From SH-MAG3 sp036374995 (GTDB lineage Bacteria > Gemmatimonadota > Gemmatimonadetes > Longimicrobiales > RSA9): a stretch of 64,000 bases of DNA. Positions 35,348-44,523 of this stretch are shown here, piece after piece. The translations under genes were made by a program, and so were the position numbers. Every line of letters begins with the position of its first letter. Position 1 is the stretch's first letter. Below the pieces are notes generated by a model. It did no database searches and was not told the origin of the DNA. It was given only the letters and a program-made list of their open reading frames with translations. Location of the stretch: positions 186,001 through 250,000 of the forward strand of contig DASUSS010000108.1 in NCBI GenBank assembly GCA_036374995.1, written 5' to 3'.

Positions 35348-37453
35348 CTACGCGCTGATCTCCTCCCGCTCCTTCTTCGCGACCTCGATGATCTTCGCCT
35401 GCACGTTCGCCGGGACTTCCTCGTAGCCGTACAGCCGGCGCGAGTGGAACGCCCGGCCCTGCGTGAGCGAGCGCAGTGTCGTCGCGTACTTGTAGAGCTC
35501 GGCCTGGGGGACGAGCGCCTTGACGTGCGTTTTCTGGCCGTCCTGCTCCATGCCGAGGATCTTGCCGCGCCGATGGTTGAGGTCACCGATGACATCACCC
35601 ATGTAGGCCTCGGGCGTCACGACCTCGACCTCGATGATCGGCTCGAGGATCACGGGGTTCGCGGCTTCGGCCGCCTTCTGGAACGCCATCGACCCGGCGA
35701 TCTGGAACGCGATGTCGCTCGAGTCCACCGTGTGATACGACCCGAAGAAGCACTCCGCCTCGAAATCGACGACCGGGTAGCCGGCGAGGACTCCCTTCTT
35801 CGCGGCCTCCTGGATGCCCTTGTCGACCGACGGGATGAACTTGTTGGGTATCACCCCACCGGTGATCGAGTCGGTGAAGGTGTAGCCCGAGCCGCGCGGC
35901 AGCGGCTTGATGCGGACGTGGCAGTCGCCGAACTGGCCGTGGCCACCCGTCTGCTTCTTGTACTTGCCCTGCGCCTCCGCCTGCTTGCGGAACGTCTCGC
36001 GATACGGCACGCGCGGCTCTTCCGTGAGCACCTCGACGTGGTACTTGCGCTTGAGCCGCTCGATCTGCACGTCCAGGTGGAGCTCGCCGAGCCCGCGGAT
36101 GATCGTCTGGCGCAGCTCGCCGTCGTAGTAGTACAGGAACGTCGGGTCTTCCTCGTGCAGCTTCACGAGTGCGTTACCGATCTTGTCCTCGTCGCTCCGG
36201 CTCGCCGCGCGGATCGCGAGTGCGATGTCGGGCTCCGGGAAGTTGATCTGCTGGAGCACGACCGGTCGGTCCTGCGTGGTGAGCGTGTCGTTCGTGTGCG
36301 AGCTCTTCAGCTTCGCGACGACGCCGATGTCGCCGGCGTGCAGCTTCGGCACCTCGAGCCGCTCCTTCCCCTGCGGCACGGCCAGATGCGTCAGCTTCTC
36401 CGCCACCTCCTGCGTCGCATTCCACACTTCCTGTCCGTTCGCGAGCGAGCCACTGAAGATGCGGAAGAAGCTCAGCTCCCCGACATGCGGCTCGGTCGCC
36501 GTCTTGAAGATCAGCGCAGCGAGCGGCGCGGCGTCCTCGCCCTTCAGCTCGACGACCTGATCCAGACCGGGACGCTGCGCCAGCTCGTGCGGCGCCTCCG
36601 ACGGCGGCGGCACGATCTCGACCAGCGCCTCCAGCAGGGCGCGCACGCCCCACGTCCGCTCGGCCGCACCGCAGAAGATGGGGAAGAGCTGGCCGGCGAG
36701 CATGGCCATCTCCATCGCCTTCAGCGCCTCCGCCGTCGTGATCTCGCCGCCCTCCAGATACCGCTCCAGCAGCTCGTCGTTCGTCGTCGCGATCGACTCG
36801 AACAGCTCGGTGCGCATCCGCTGCGCACGCTCCACGAGCTCCGGCGGCACCTCCGTCTCCTCGTACTCGCCCGTGACCGTGCCCGGCCGGTACAGGTGCG
36901 CCTTCCCCGTGAACAGGTTCACGATCCCGCGGAAGTCCTCCCCCTCGCCGATCGGCAGCTCCGCGGCGATCGCGTGCTCCGTCATGTGGCGACGGATCTC
37001 GTCGCACACCTTGTCGAAGTTCGCGTGCTCCTTGTCCATCATCGAGACGAAAAAGAGTCTGGGAATACCGCGCGGCTCGCAGTATTCCCAGACCTTTTCC
37101 GTCCCCACCTCGACGCCGGTCGTGGCGCCCAGCACGACTACAGCGCCATCGGCAACCCTCGTCGCTGCGATCGCATCACCGGTGAAGTCGAGGTATCCGG
37201 GCGTGTCCAGCAGATTCACCTTCACGCCATGCCAGTCGGCGAATGCAGCGGAGCACTGGATCGAGATTCCGTGCGCCGTCTCTTCCTCCGTATACATGGT
37301 CAGCGCCGTGCCATCCTTCACGCTGCCGTGTCTGCGCGAGGTTCCCGTTGCGAAGCACAGCGCATCGACGAGAGTCGTCTTGCCCGACCCGCCGTGACCG
37401 AGCATCACGACGTTGCGAATCTGGCCAGAGGGGTATTCCTTCGCACCCGACAT
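35348..37453 (-). CDS. Divergent elongation factor G-like GTPase
   Basis: A 701-residue translational GTPase with all EF-G domains, starting MSGAKEYPSGQIRNVVMLGH, with AGGAGG before the ATG. The P-loop is GHGGSGKTT in place of the usual GHVDHGKTT, and the G3 motif is DTPGYLDF. The G4 motif, which in EF-G is NKxD, reads SMMD (FVSMMDKEHANF), so guanine recognition should differ. The later domains (RGLGELHLDVQIERLKRKY, TGGHGQFGDCHVRIKP) are typical. It looks like the second, alternative EF-G paralogue found in many bacteria, and it is not next to ribosomal protein genes. The exact role is uncertain. Confidence 0.85.
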   Translation of the reverse strand: MSGAKEYPSGQIRNVVMLGHGGSGKTTLVDALCFATGTSRRHGSVKDGTALTMYTEEETAHGISIQCSAAFADWHGVKVNLLDTPGYLDFTGDAIAATRVADGAVVVLGATTGVEVGTEKVWEYCEPRGIPRLFFVSMMDKEHANFDKVCDEIRRHMTEHAIAAELPIGEGEDFRGIVNLFTGKAHLYRPGTVTGEYEETEVPPELVERAQRMRTELFESIATTNDELLERYLEGGEITTAEALKAMEMAMLAGQLFPIFCGAAERTWGVRALLEALVEIVPPPSEAPHELAQRPGLDQVVELKGEDAAPLAALIFKTATEPHVGELSFFRIFSGSLANGQEVWNATQEVAEKLTHLAVPQGKERLEVPKLHAGDIGVVAKLKSSHTNDTLTTQDRPVVLQQINFPEPDIALAIRAASRSDEDKIGNALVKLHEEDPTFLYYYDGELRQTIIRGLGELHLDVQIERLKRKYHVEVLTEEPRVPYRETFRKQAEAQGKYKKQTGGHGQFGDCHVRIKPLPRGSGYTFTDSITGGVIPNKFIPSVDKGIQEAAKKGVLAGYPVVDFEAECFFGSYHTVDSSDIAFQIAGSMAFQKAAEAANPVILEPIIEVEVVTPEAYMGDVIGDLNHRRGKILGMEQDGQKTHVKALVPQAELYKYATTLRSLTQGRAFHSRRLYGYEEVPANVQAKIIEVAKKEREEISA

Positions 37454-37690
37454 GCAGATACCTCCTTTGCGACTGACTGACGAGGACAATGTGGGGATCG
37501 TGATCCTAGATATCGGTCGCGACCGGCGCAAGGCAGGCGGATCCGCTTTGGTGGCAGGGATTTACCTTACGGGCCCGCCGGGTCCCATCGAGCGTGGCCC
37601 GCGCCCGGAGCTGCCGGCGCGCGTTCGGCAGAGGCGGCGTGAACGACGGGCTCAGGCACCGCAAGGCGACCCGAGCCGGACGGACCCTGC

Positions 37691-38521
37691 TCAGTCCGTC
37701 CTGTACCTGCGGCTCACCTCGTCGAGCAGCTTCCGCTCCTGCGGCGTGAGACTGCTCATGCCCTGGGTGCTGATCTTCTCCAGCACGCGATCGAGCTCAT
37801 CGAGCAGCTTCTCCTCCTCACCGCCGCGCCGGCGGGCAGTGGCGGGGCGCGACACCGTGGGCTTCCGGGCGGTGTCGTCGGGCGTGACGACCCTGAGGCG
37901 GCGTTTGTTGAGCATGCGGCGCAGCCCGCCCATGCCGCCGCCCGGCGAGCCCAGGCGGAGGTAGAGGAATCCGGCGGCGAAGCCACCGAGGTGGGCGGCG
38001 TGCGCGATGTTGCCGCCGGACGGCTGCACCATCGAGAGGATCGAGAAGACGGCGAGCACGGCGACGAGGTATTTCGCCTTCACGGGCAGGATGCCCCAGA
38101 TGTAGATCGGCGCGTCGGGCCAGCTCATGGCGAACGCGAGCATGACGCCGTACACGGCAGCCGAGGCGCCGATGATCGGGCTCATCGGTGCAAAGAGGAA
38201 GGAGAGTGCCGCGCCGCCGAGGCCGCAGATGAAGTAGTACTTGATGAACTGGGTGGAGCCCCAGCGCTGTTCCAGGGGCGGCCCGAAGAAGAAGAGGCCG
38301 AGCATGTTCCAGAACAGATGCCAGAAGTTGCCGTGAGCGAACATGTACGTGACGAGCGTCCACGGCGCGACGAGGATGCGGCTGGGGACGAACGCCATGT
38401 AGATGCCGAGCACTCCCCGCGTCAGGTAGTCCATGAGGAAGAGCGCGACGTTCGCAATGATCAGATTCTTGACCCACGGTGTGAGTCCGAACCCGAACGA
38501 AAAACTTCCGCGGTAAGCCAT
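37691..38521 (-). CDS. Rhomboid family intramembrane serine protease
   Basis: A 276-residue rhomboid. These proteases cleave membrane-helix substrates. The catalytic dyad is visible: Ser120 in IIGASAAVYG and His177 in AHAAHLGGFAAG. A conserved HxxxN-type segment is AHGNFWHLFWNMLG, and five to six membrane helices are present. The C-terminal 75 residues are cytoplasmic and charged, ending in a helical segment (LTPQERKLLDEVSRRYR), similar to the KH-like tails of GlpG relatives. No substrate is indicated by neighbours. It is flanked by the EF-G gene and the ligase gene. Confidence 0.93.
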   Translation of the reverse strand: MAYRGSFSFGFGLTPWVKNLIIANVALFLMDYLTRGVLGIYMAFVPSRILVAPWTLVTYMFAHGNFWHLFWNMLGLFFFGPPLEQRWGSTQFIKYYFICGLGGAALSFLFAPMSPIIGASAAVYGVMLAFAMSWPDAPIYIWGILPVKAKYLVAVLAVFSILSMVQPSGGNIAHAAHLGGFAAGFLYLRLGSPGGGMGGLRRMLNKRRLRVVTPDDTARKPTVSRPATARRRGGEEEKLLDELDRVLEKISTQGMSSLTPQERKLLDEVSRRYRTD

Positions 38522-38562
38522 GTATTCGCCTCAGCGCGAGCGACGCGCCCGCGTGTGATGGT

Positions 38563-39609
38563 CTAAACCCGGCGGCGCATGCCGTGTTCCTGGATCGCGA
38601 TGCGGCACAGGCGCTCGCACACCTGCGGGAAGCCGATGCCGGCCGCCTGCGCGCCCTTCGGGAAGAGGCTCGCGGCCGTCATGCCGGGCAGCGTGTTCGC
38701 CTCCAGGCACCAGAATACGCCATCGGCGTCGAGACGGAAATCGATCCGGCTGAAGCCGCGCAGCTTGAGCGCCTGGTGGGTCTTGAGCGCCAGCCGCTGC
38801 ACCTCGATCGTCTGCGGGCCCGGCAGGTCGGCCGGGAAGATCTCCTGGGCGCCGCCGGGCTGGTACTTGGACTCGTAGTCGAAGATCTCGTTCTTCGGGA
38901 TGATCTCTCCCACCGGCAGCGCATCCTCGCCGAGCACGGGAACCGTGAACTCCCGGCCGGGAACGAATTTCTCGATCATCACCTCGTCATCGTATTTCGC
39001 AGCGAGCTGCACGGCGGGCTCGAGGTCTTCCACTCGCTTGACGATCGTGAGCCCGACGGTCGAGCCCTGCTTGCTCGGCTTCACGACACAGGGCAGGCCG
39101 ATGCGCTCCTCGATGTCCTCGAGCAGGACGGGTGCCATCAGCCAGTCCGGCGTCGGCACGCCGGCCGAGCGCATCAGCCGCTTCGCGATGTCCTTGTCCA
39201 TCGCGACCGCGCTGCCGAGCATGCCGCTGCCCGTGTAGGGGATCCCGGTCAGGTCGAGGAGCGCCTGGAGCGTCCCGCCCTCGCCCGCACCGCCGTGCAG
39301 CGCCAGGAACAGCACGTCCACATCGCGCAGCTCCGGCGCCTTCGTGATCGCGGTGGCGTCGCCGGTGCGCATGATGTCGAGCGCCTGCTCGTCCGGCGGC
39401 AGCTCCTTCACGCCCTCGCTGAGCAGTGTGCGCTCCGCGGCCGCATCGAGCACGCCCGAGGCGGTGTCGACGGCGATGACGTCGTGACCCGCCTCGCGCA
39501 GCGCCTGTATGACCTGAGAGCCGCTTGCGATCGAGACGTCCCGCTCCGCGCTCGTCCCGCCGAACAGCACGGCGACCTTGAGCCGCGCCTTCCCGCCTGC
39601 CTGCGTCAT
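38563..39609 (-). CDS. ddl: D-alanine--D-alanine ligase
   Basis: A 348-residue ATP-grasp ligase that joins two D-alanines for peptidoglycan. Family blocks are clear: VLFGGTSAERDVSIASGSQV at the N-terminus, HGGAGEGGTLQALLDLTGIP, YTGSGMLGSAVAMDKD, the ATP-grasp loop (PCVVKPSKQGSTVGLTIV), and the metal-binding part FRLDADGVFWCLEANTLPGM. The KYQPGGAQEIFPADL omega loop is present. It is a single gene with short gaps on each side (41 and 66 bases), between rhomboid and cystathionine beta-synthase. Cell-wall genes do not surround it. Confidence 0.95.
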   Translation of the reverse strand: MTQAGGKARLKVAVLFGGTSAERDVSIASGSQVIQALREAGHDVIAVDTASGVLDAAAERTLLSEGVKELPPDEQALDIMRTGDATAITKAPELRDVDVLFLALHGGAGEGGTLQALLDLTGIPYTGSGMLGSAVAMDKDIAKRLMRSAGVPTPDWLMAPVLLEDIEERIGLPCVVKPSKQGSTVGLTIVKRVEDLEPAVQLAAKYDDEVMIEKFVPGREFTVPVLGEDALPVGEIIPKNEIFDYESKYQPGGAQEIFPADLPGPQTIEVQRLALKTHQALKLRGFSRIDFRLDADGVFWCLEANTLPGMTAASLFPKGAQAAGIGFPQVCERLCRIAIQEHGMRRRV

Positions 39610-39675
39610 GCCCCTCTTCCCCTCGTGCCGGTTCGAGCCGGAACTCCCTGCAACAACTCCGCCAGACGCAGCGGC

Positions 39676-41067
39676 TCACGGTGCGAGGTAGCGCACCACG
39701 TCGAAGCGCGTGACGATACCGATCAGCGTGCCGTCGGTGCGCACGAGGACGGCCGGGCACTGCCGCGTCAGCAGGCGACTCACTCCGCTCATCGGCAGGT
39801 CGCCCTCGACCACCGGGAACGCCGGCTCCATGATCGCACCGACCGGCTGATCCAGCGAGCGCGGGTCCTCGATGATGCGCGCCATGAGCGATGCCTCGGG
39901 CACGGACCCGACGCACGCATCGCCATCGCAGACCGGCAGCTGCGAGATGTCGTATTCCGTGATCAGCCGGAGGGCTTCACGGACGAGCGTGCTGCGCTCC
40001 ACCGTGATGAGTGCGGGTGCCGCGCCATCCTTGCGCGCGACCATGTCGGCGGCCGTGAGCCGCTCCGGCTCGAGCAGCCGGTTCTCCCGCATCCACTCCT
40101 CGTTGTACATCTTCGAGAGGTAGCGCTCACCGGTATCCGGGATGATGCAGACGATACATGCATCCGGATCGTCCACCGCGCGCGCGATGCGCACTGCGAG
40201 CGACACGATCAGCCCCGCCGATCCACCGACGAACAGGCCCTCCTCCCGCGTCAGCCGACGCCCCATCTGGAACGCATCGCGATCGGTGATCGTGTGGAAC
40301 TCGTCGATGACGCCGAAGTCCAGCGTGCTCGGCAGCTTGTCGTTGCCGATACCCTCCACCTTGTACGGCGCCCCCTCGCCCTTCTGTCCCGTGCGATGGT
40401 AGCTGGCGAAGATCGAGCCGGCGGGATCGCCCGCGATCACGCGCACGGACGGATTCTGCTCCTTCAGGTACTTCCCCGCACCGCTGATCGTACCGCCCGT
40501 GCCCGCTGCCGCGACGAGGTGCGTGACCCGTCCCTCCGTCTGCGCCCACAGCTCCGGGCCCGTCGTCGCGTAGTGCGCCGCGGGATTGACGGGATTGAAG
40601 AACTGATCGGCGAGGATGGCGCCCGGCGTTTCGGCGACGATGCGCTTCGCCGTCTCCACGTAGTTGTCCGGATGATCCGGCGGCACGGCGGTCGGTGTGA
40701 CGATTACATCCGCACCGAACGCCTTCAGCAGCCGTACCTTCTCCTGACTCATCTTGTCCGGCATCGTGAAGATGCAGCGGTAGCCGCGAATCGCGGCCGC
40801 GATGGCAAGGCCGACGCCGGTGTTGCCGCTCGTTCCTTCGACGATCGTGCCGCCCGGCTTCAGCCGGCCGTCCCGCTCGGCCGCCTCGATCATCGCCAGA
40901 CCGATGCGATCCTTCACGGAGCCGCCGGGATTGAAGAACTCGGCCTTCGCGTAGACGGGCGTGCGCGCACCGTCCGTTACGCGGTTCAGCCGGATGAGCG
41001 GCGTCCAGCCGATCGTCTCGAGTACGTTTGCGAACGGCCGCGCGTTGCGCGGCGCCGTGCTGCTCAT
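39676..41067 (-). CDS. Cystathionine beta-synthase with CBS domain pair
   Basis: A 463-residue PLP enzyme, which condenses homocysteine and serine to cystathionine, and in some bacteria makes cysteine. The PLP lysine is Lys52 in NPGGSVKDRIG. The phosphate loop is EGTSGNTGVGLA, and the middle block is VAAAGTGGTISGAGKYLKE. The C-terminus carries two CBS motifs (about 340-463), ending with TRFDVVRYLAP, which in homologues sense adenosine derivatives. The start is ATG 41067, 13 bases from the stop of the gene before it. It is probably the last gene of the run mutS, TonB-like lipoprotein, CBS. Confidence 0.93.
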   Translation of the reverse strand: MSSTAPRNARPFANVLETIGWTPLIRLNRVTDGARTPVYAKAEFFNPGGSVKDRIGLAMIEAAERDGRLKPGGTIVEGTSGNTGVGLAIAAAIRGYRCIFTMPDKMSQEKVRLLKAFGADVIVTPTAVPPDHPDNYVETAKRIVAETPGAILADQFFNPVNPAAHYATTGPELWAQTEGRVTHLVAAAGTGGTISGAGKYLKEQNPSVRVIAGDPAGSIFASYHRTGQKGEGAPYKVEGIGNDKLPSTLDFGVIDEFHTITDRDAFQMGRRLTREEGLFVGGSAGLIVSLAVRIARAVDDPDACIVCIIPDTGERYLSKMYNEEWMRENRLLEPERLTAADMVARKDGAAPALITVERSTLVREALRLITEYDISQLPVCDGDACVGSVPEASLMARIIEDPRSLDQPVGAIMEPAFPVVEGDLPMSGVSRLLTRQCPAVLVRTDGTLIGIVTRFDVVRYLAP

Positions 41068-41080
41068 GACCTGCGCTCCG

Positions 41081-41485
41081 TCATTGAGGCGTAATTCCCG
41101 AGCCGGTGGATGCGCCGAGGGATGTCGAATCGCGTGCGAACCGGATCGGGATCTTCGTCCACATCGCGATCCGCCGGTCGCCGCGCCGGCCGGGCGTGAA
41201 GCGCAGTCGTCTCGCACCGTTGACTGCAGCCGAATCGAAATCGGAGTAACCGCTGCTCTTCGACACGAGCACGCTGTCGACATCGCCCATCTCGTTCACG
41301 TGAACGAGCACTTCCGTTTCGCCCTGTACGCCCCGATCCCAGAGCCCCTCCGGGTAGGCGATCGGCGTGGGGTCCGGCAGTGGTACGGGCTCCTGCACCG
41401 GCTCCACGTCGCTGCCGCACGCCTGCAGCAGCAGGCACGCGGCGATGCCCGCGATGCGGGTCCAACCGCGTCCTTCAGCTGCCAT
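41081..41485 (-). CDS. TonB C-terminal-domain lipoprotein
   Basis: A 134-residue protein. The lipobox is LLLQACGSD. A proline-rich linker (PVQEPVPLPDPTPIAYPEGL) is followed by a TonB-like C-terminal domain: GETEVLVHVNEMGDVDSVLV and SGYSDFDSAAVNGARRLRF. True TonB is anchored by an inner-membrane helix, while this one is anchored by lipid and so cannot be a normal energy transducer. It overlaps mutS by 11 bases, so the two are likely made together. Function unknown. Confidence 0.85.
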   Translation of the reverse strand: MAAEGRGWTRIAGIAACLLLQACGSDVEPVQEPVPLPDPTPIAYPEGLWDRGVQGETEVLVHVNEMGDVDSVLVSKSSGYSDFDSAAVNGARRLRFTPGRRGDRRIAMWTKIPIRFARDSTSLGASTGSGITPQ

Positions 41486-44087
41486 TCCTGTCCATCTCCG
41501 CCTTCAGCTCCGCAATCAGGTTCAGTGCCGCGAGCGGCGTGAGTGATTCCACGTCGAGCGCGCGCAGCCGGGTCACGGCCGGATGCTCCGCCGGCGCGAA
41601 CAGCGACAGCTGCTCGCGCCCCCGCTCCGGCCCGTGCGCGCCCCAGCGGCCGAGTCCCTCGCCGCCGCCCGTGTGCGCGCCTTCCAGCTCACGCAGGATC
41701 TCGCGCGCGCGGGCCACGACCGTGACCGGCAGCCCGGCGAGACGGCCGACCTCGATGCCGTACGACCGGTCCGCACCGCCCGGCTGGAGGTGATGCAGGA
41801 AGATGATGTCATCGCCCAGCTCACGGACTGCGACATTGAAGTTGACGAGGGCGGGCAGCAGGTCGGCGAGCTGCGTCAGCTCGTGGTAGTGCGTCGCGAA
41901 GATCGTCTTTGCGCCGGTCCGCTCATGGAGGTGCTCGGTCACCGCCCAGGCAATGCTCACGCCGTCGTATGTCGCGGTGCCGCGACCGATCTCGTCGAGC
42001 AGGACGAGCGAGTCCCGCGATGCAGCGTGCAGGATCGCGGCCGTCTCGTGCATCTCGACCATGAACGTCGACTGGCCGCGCACGAGATTGTCCGATGCGC
42101 CGACGCGGGTGAAGATGCGATCGCACACGGGCAGGCGGGCACGCTTCGCCGGCACGAACGAGCCCACCTGTGCGAGCAGCTGGATCAGCCCGACCTGCCG
42201 CAGGAGCGTCGACTTGCCGGCCATGTTGGGGCCGGTGAGGATCATGATCCTGCCGTCCTCGTCCAGCACGACGTCGTTCGGGATGAACTCCTCGCGCGGC
42301 ATCATCCGCTCCACGACCGGATGCCGGCCCTCGCGGATCTCGAGCGCGAAGCCGCCGTGCACCTCCGGCCGCGTGTAGTTGCTGCGCTCCGCGAGCTGCG
42401 CGAGTGCGGCGAGCACATCGACGAGCGCGACCTGCTCGGCGGTCCGCTGGAGCCGCTCCATGCGCAGCGCCACGTCGCGGCGCAGATCCGCGAACAGGCG
42501 CGCCTCGAGAGCCAGGATGCGGTCCTCCGCATCGAGCGCCCTCGACTCCCACTCCTTCAGTTCGGGCGTGACGTACCGCTCGGCGTTGGCGAGCGTCTGC
42601 TTGCGCTCGTAATCCACGGGGACGCGGCCCGCATTCGCGCGCGTGATCTCGAGATAGTAGCCGAACACCTTGTTGAAGCCGACCTTCAGCGACGGGATGC
42701 CCGTGCGCTCACGCTCGCGCGACTGGAGCCGGGCGATGTAGTCCTGAGCGCCGTCGCGGATGCCGCGCAGCTCATCGAGCGCGGCGCTCCAGCCGGCCCG
42801 CATGACATCGCCCTCACCCACCGATGCCGGCAGATCATCGTTCAGCGCGCGCTGCAACGTGGCGTGCACGTCGTCCAGCGGATCCATGCGCTCGTGCGCG
42901 TGCGCGAGCAACGTTGCCGCTGCCTCCGAGAGCACGTGGCGCAGATCCGGCAGCTTCGCCAGCGACTGCTCCAGCGCGCGCAGGTCGCGCGGCGCCGCGC
43001 GACCGGCTCCGATCCGTCCGGCGAGACGCTCCAGGTCCCGGATGTCGGCGAGCTCCGCGCGGAGCGAGCGGCGCGCGCGCGGATCCTCGAGCAGCTCCGC
43101 GACGGCATCCTGCCGTGCATGGATGCGCCCGGCGTCGAGCAGCGGCCGCAACACCCAGCGGCGCAGCAGGCGTGCTCCCATCGGCGTGAGCGTCTCGTCG
43201 ATCGCCTCGATCAGCGTCGCCGCCCGGCCCGTGTCCGCGTCGGCGCGCAGCGGCTCGATCAGCTCGAGGTTGCGCCGCGTCATCTCGTCGAGCAGCATCG
43301 CGTCGCCGGTCCGCTCGATGCGCGGCGGACGCAGCGCCTCGAGCGCGAGCGGCTGCACCTCGGCCAGGTAACCGATCAGCGCGCCGAGTGCGCCCAGCAG
43401 CGGGGCATCTGCCGCCTCGAAGCCGAAGCCGTCGAGCGAGCCGACGCCGTAGCGCCGCTTCAGCTCCTCGCGGCCATGCTCCGGATCGAACAGCCAGTCG
43501 GGACGGTACGTGCGGCTGGCGGAATCCGCGCCGGCAATCTCGCGACCGAGCAGGCGCGCCGGGAGCAGCAGCTCGGCCGGCTCCAGTCGTGCGAGCTCCG
43601 CCTCCACCTCGTGCGCGCTCGTGCGCAGCACCACGACCTCGCCCGTCGATGCGTCCGCCGCCGCAATCGCGATCTCCGCATCGGCCTCGGTCAGCGCGAC
43701 CAGATGGTTGTTCCGCCGCTCGACGAGCAGCGCGTCGGCGAGCACGGCGCCCGGCGTGACCGTCTCGACGACCTGCCGGCGCACGATCCCGCGCGCTTCC
43801 GCGGGGTCCTCCATCTGCTCGCAGACGGCCACGCGCCGGCCGAGCCGGATGAGCCGCTGGATGTACTCGTCGCGGGCACGCACGGGCACGCCCGCGAGCG
43901 GCACGTTCGCGGCACCACCATTGTTGCGCGATGTCAGGGTGAGCCCGAGGAGCTTTGCACCCTCCTCGGCATCCTCGCAGAACATCTCGTAGAAATCGCC
44001 GACCCGGAAGAAGACCAGCGCGTCGGGGTGGCGCGACTTGGCGTCACGCCACTGCTGCATGAGGGGAGTGTCTTCCTGCTTCGGCAT
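41475..44087 (-). CDS. mutS: DNA mismatch repair protein MutS
   Basis: An 870-residue MutS1 that recognises mismatches and recruits MutL. The mismatch-reading Phe-x-Glu is Phe32-Tyr-Glu34 in VGDFYEMFCEDA. The connector, lever and clamp domains follow. The Walker A motif LTGPNMAGKSTLLRQVGLIQ is at about 616-636, followed by the signature STFMVEMHETAAILHAAS, the Walker B DEIGRGTATYDG and the His switch ATHYHELTQL. The C-terminus is of normal length with a short helical end. It heads a run with the TonB-like lipoprotein and cystathionine beta-synthase. No mutL is in the window. Confidence 0.97.
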   Translation of the reverse strand: MPKQEDTPLMQQWRDAKSRHPDALVFFRVGDFYEMFCEDAEEGAKLLGLTLTSRNNGGAANVPLAGVPVRARDEYIQRLIRLGRRVAVCEQMEDPAEARGIVRRQVVETVTPGAVLADALLVERRNNHLVALTEADAEIAIAAADASTGEVVVLRTSAHEVEAELARLEPAELLLPARLLGREIAGADSASRTYRPDWLFDPEHGREELKRRYGVGSLDGFGFEAADAPLLGALGALIGYLAEVQPLALEALRPPRIERTGDAMLLDEMTRRNLELIEPLRADADTGRAATLIEAIDETLTPMGARLLRRWVLRPLLDAGRIHARQDAVAELLEDPRARRSLRAELADIRDLERLAGRIGAGRAAPRDLRALEQSLAKLPDLRHVLSEAAATLLAHAHERMDPLDDVHATLQRALNDDLPASVGEGDVMRAGWSAALDELRGIRDGAQDYIARLQSRERERTGIPSLKVGFNKVFGYYLEITRANAGRVPVDYERKQTLANAERYVTPELKEWESRALDAEDRILALEARLFADLRRDVALRMERLQRTAEQVALVDVLAALAQLAERSNYTRPEVHGGFALEIREGRHPVVERMMPREEFIPNDVVLDEDGRIMILTGPNMAGKSTLLRQVGLIQLLAQVGSFVPAKRARLPVCDRIFTRVGASDNLVRGQSTFMVEMHETAAILHAASRDSLVLLDEIGRGTATYDGVSIAWAVTEHLHERTGAKTIFATHYHELTQLADLLPALVNFNVAVRELGDDIIFLHHLQPGGADRSYGIEVGRLAGLPVTVVARAREILRELEGAHTGGGEGLGRWGAHGPERGREQLSLFAPAEHPAVTRLRALDVESLTPLAALNLIAELKAEMDRNGS

Positions 44088-44405
44088 GCGGGCTGCTGCA
44101 AAACGGGAGCGACGGCACCGCCGAAGAATAGCCGCAGGAGGCCGGGTGCGGCAATCAGATGCGGCGGCCGCGCTCCGTTCGCGCCTTCAGCACGCGACCC
44201 GCAGGAACCTTTTCGCGGCAATTCCGCCCCGTGTGCGGTGAGGCGTGGCGCGCCCGAATTCGCCACCGCCTGCAACTCGTGTCGTCATAAGTCATTGCGC
44301 CGGCGCTGTCCCTGGGCAAGCGACGCCGCGCCAACCTGTGGTCACGGTCTCGGCCGCGGCGACACTCCCGGCCGCGCAGTCCGCTCCGCGCGTGTGCGTG
44401 CGCCG

Positions 44406-44434
44406 TTGAGCGGACCGCGCCGATCACCTATCTT
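44406..44434 (+). promoter_or_regulatory. Candidate promoter of the SucA gene
   Basis: TTGAGC (44406-44411) and TATCTT (44429-44434) stand exactly 17 bases apart, 90 bases before the sucA start codon. This is the best sigma-70-like match seen in the window. It lies in a 436-base gap (44088-44523) between the divergent mutS and sucA genes; the remainder of the gap has no gene that I can support. Confidence 0.55.
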
Positions 44435-44523
44435 CAGACTGGAGCGATGCCGGCCGTGCGCACTGCCGCGCGGCCGTTTTTCACAGGCGTGCACCGCACG
44501 CGCAACCGGACCAGGACCGGATC

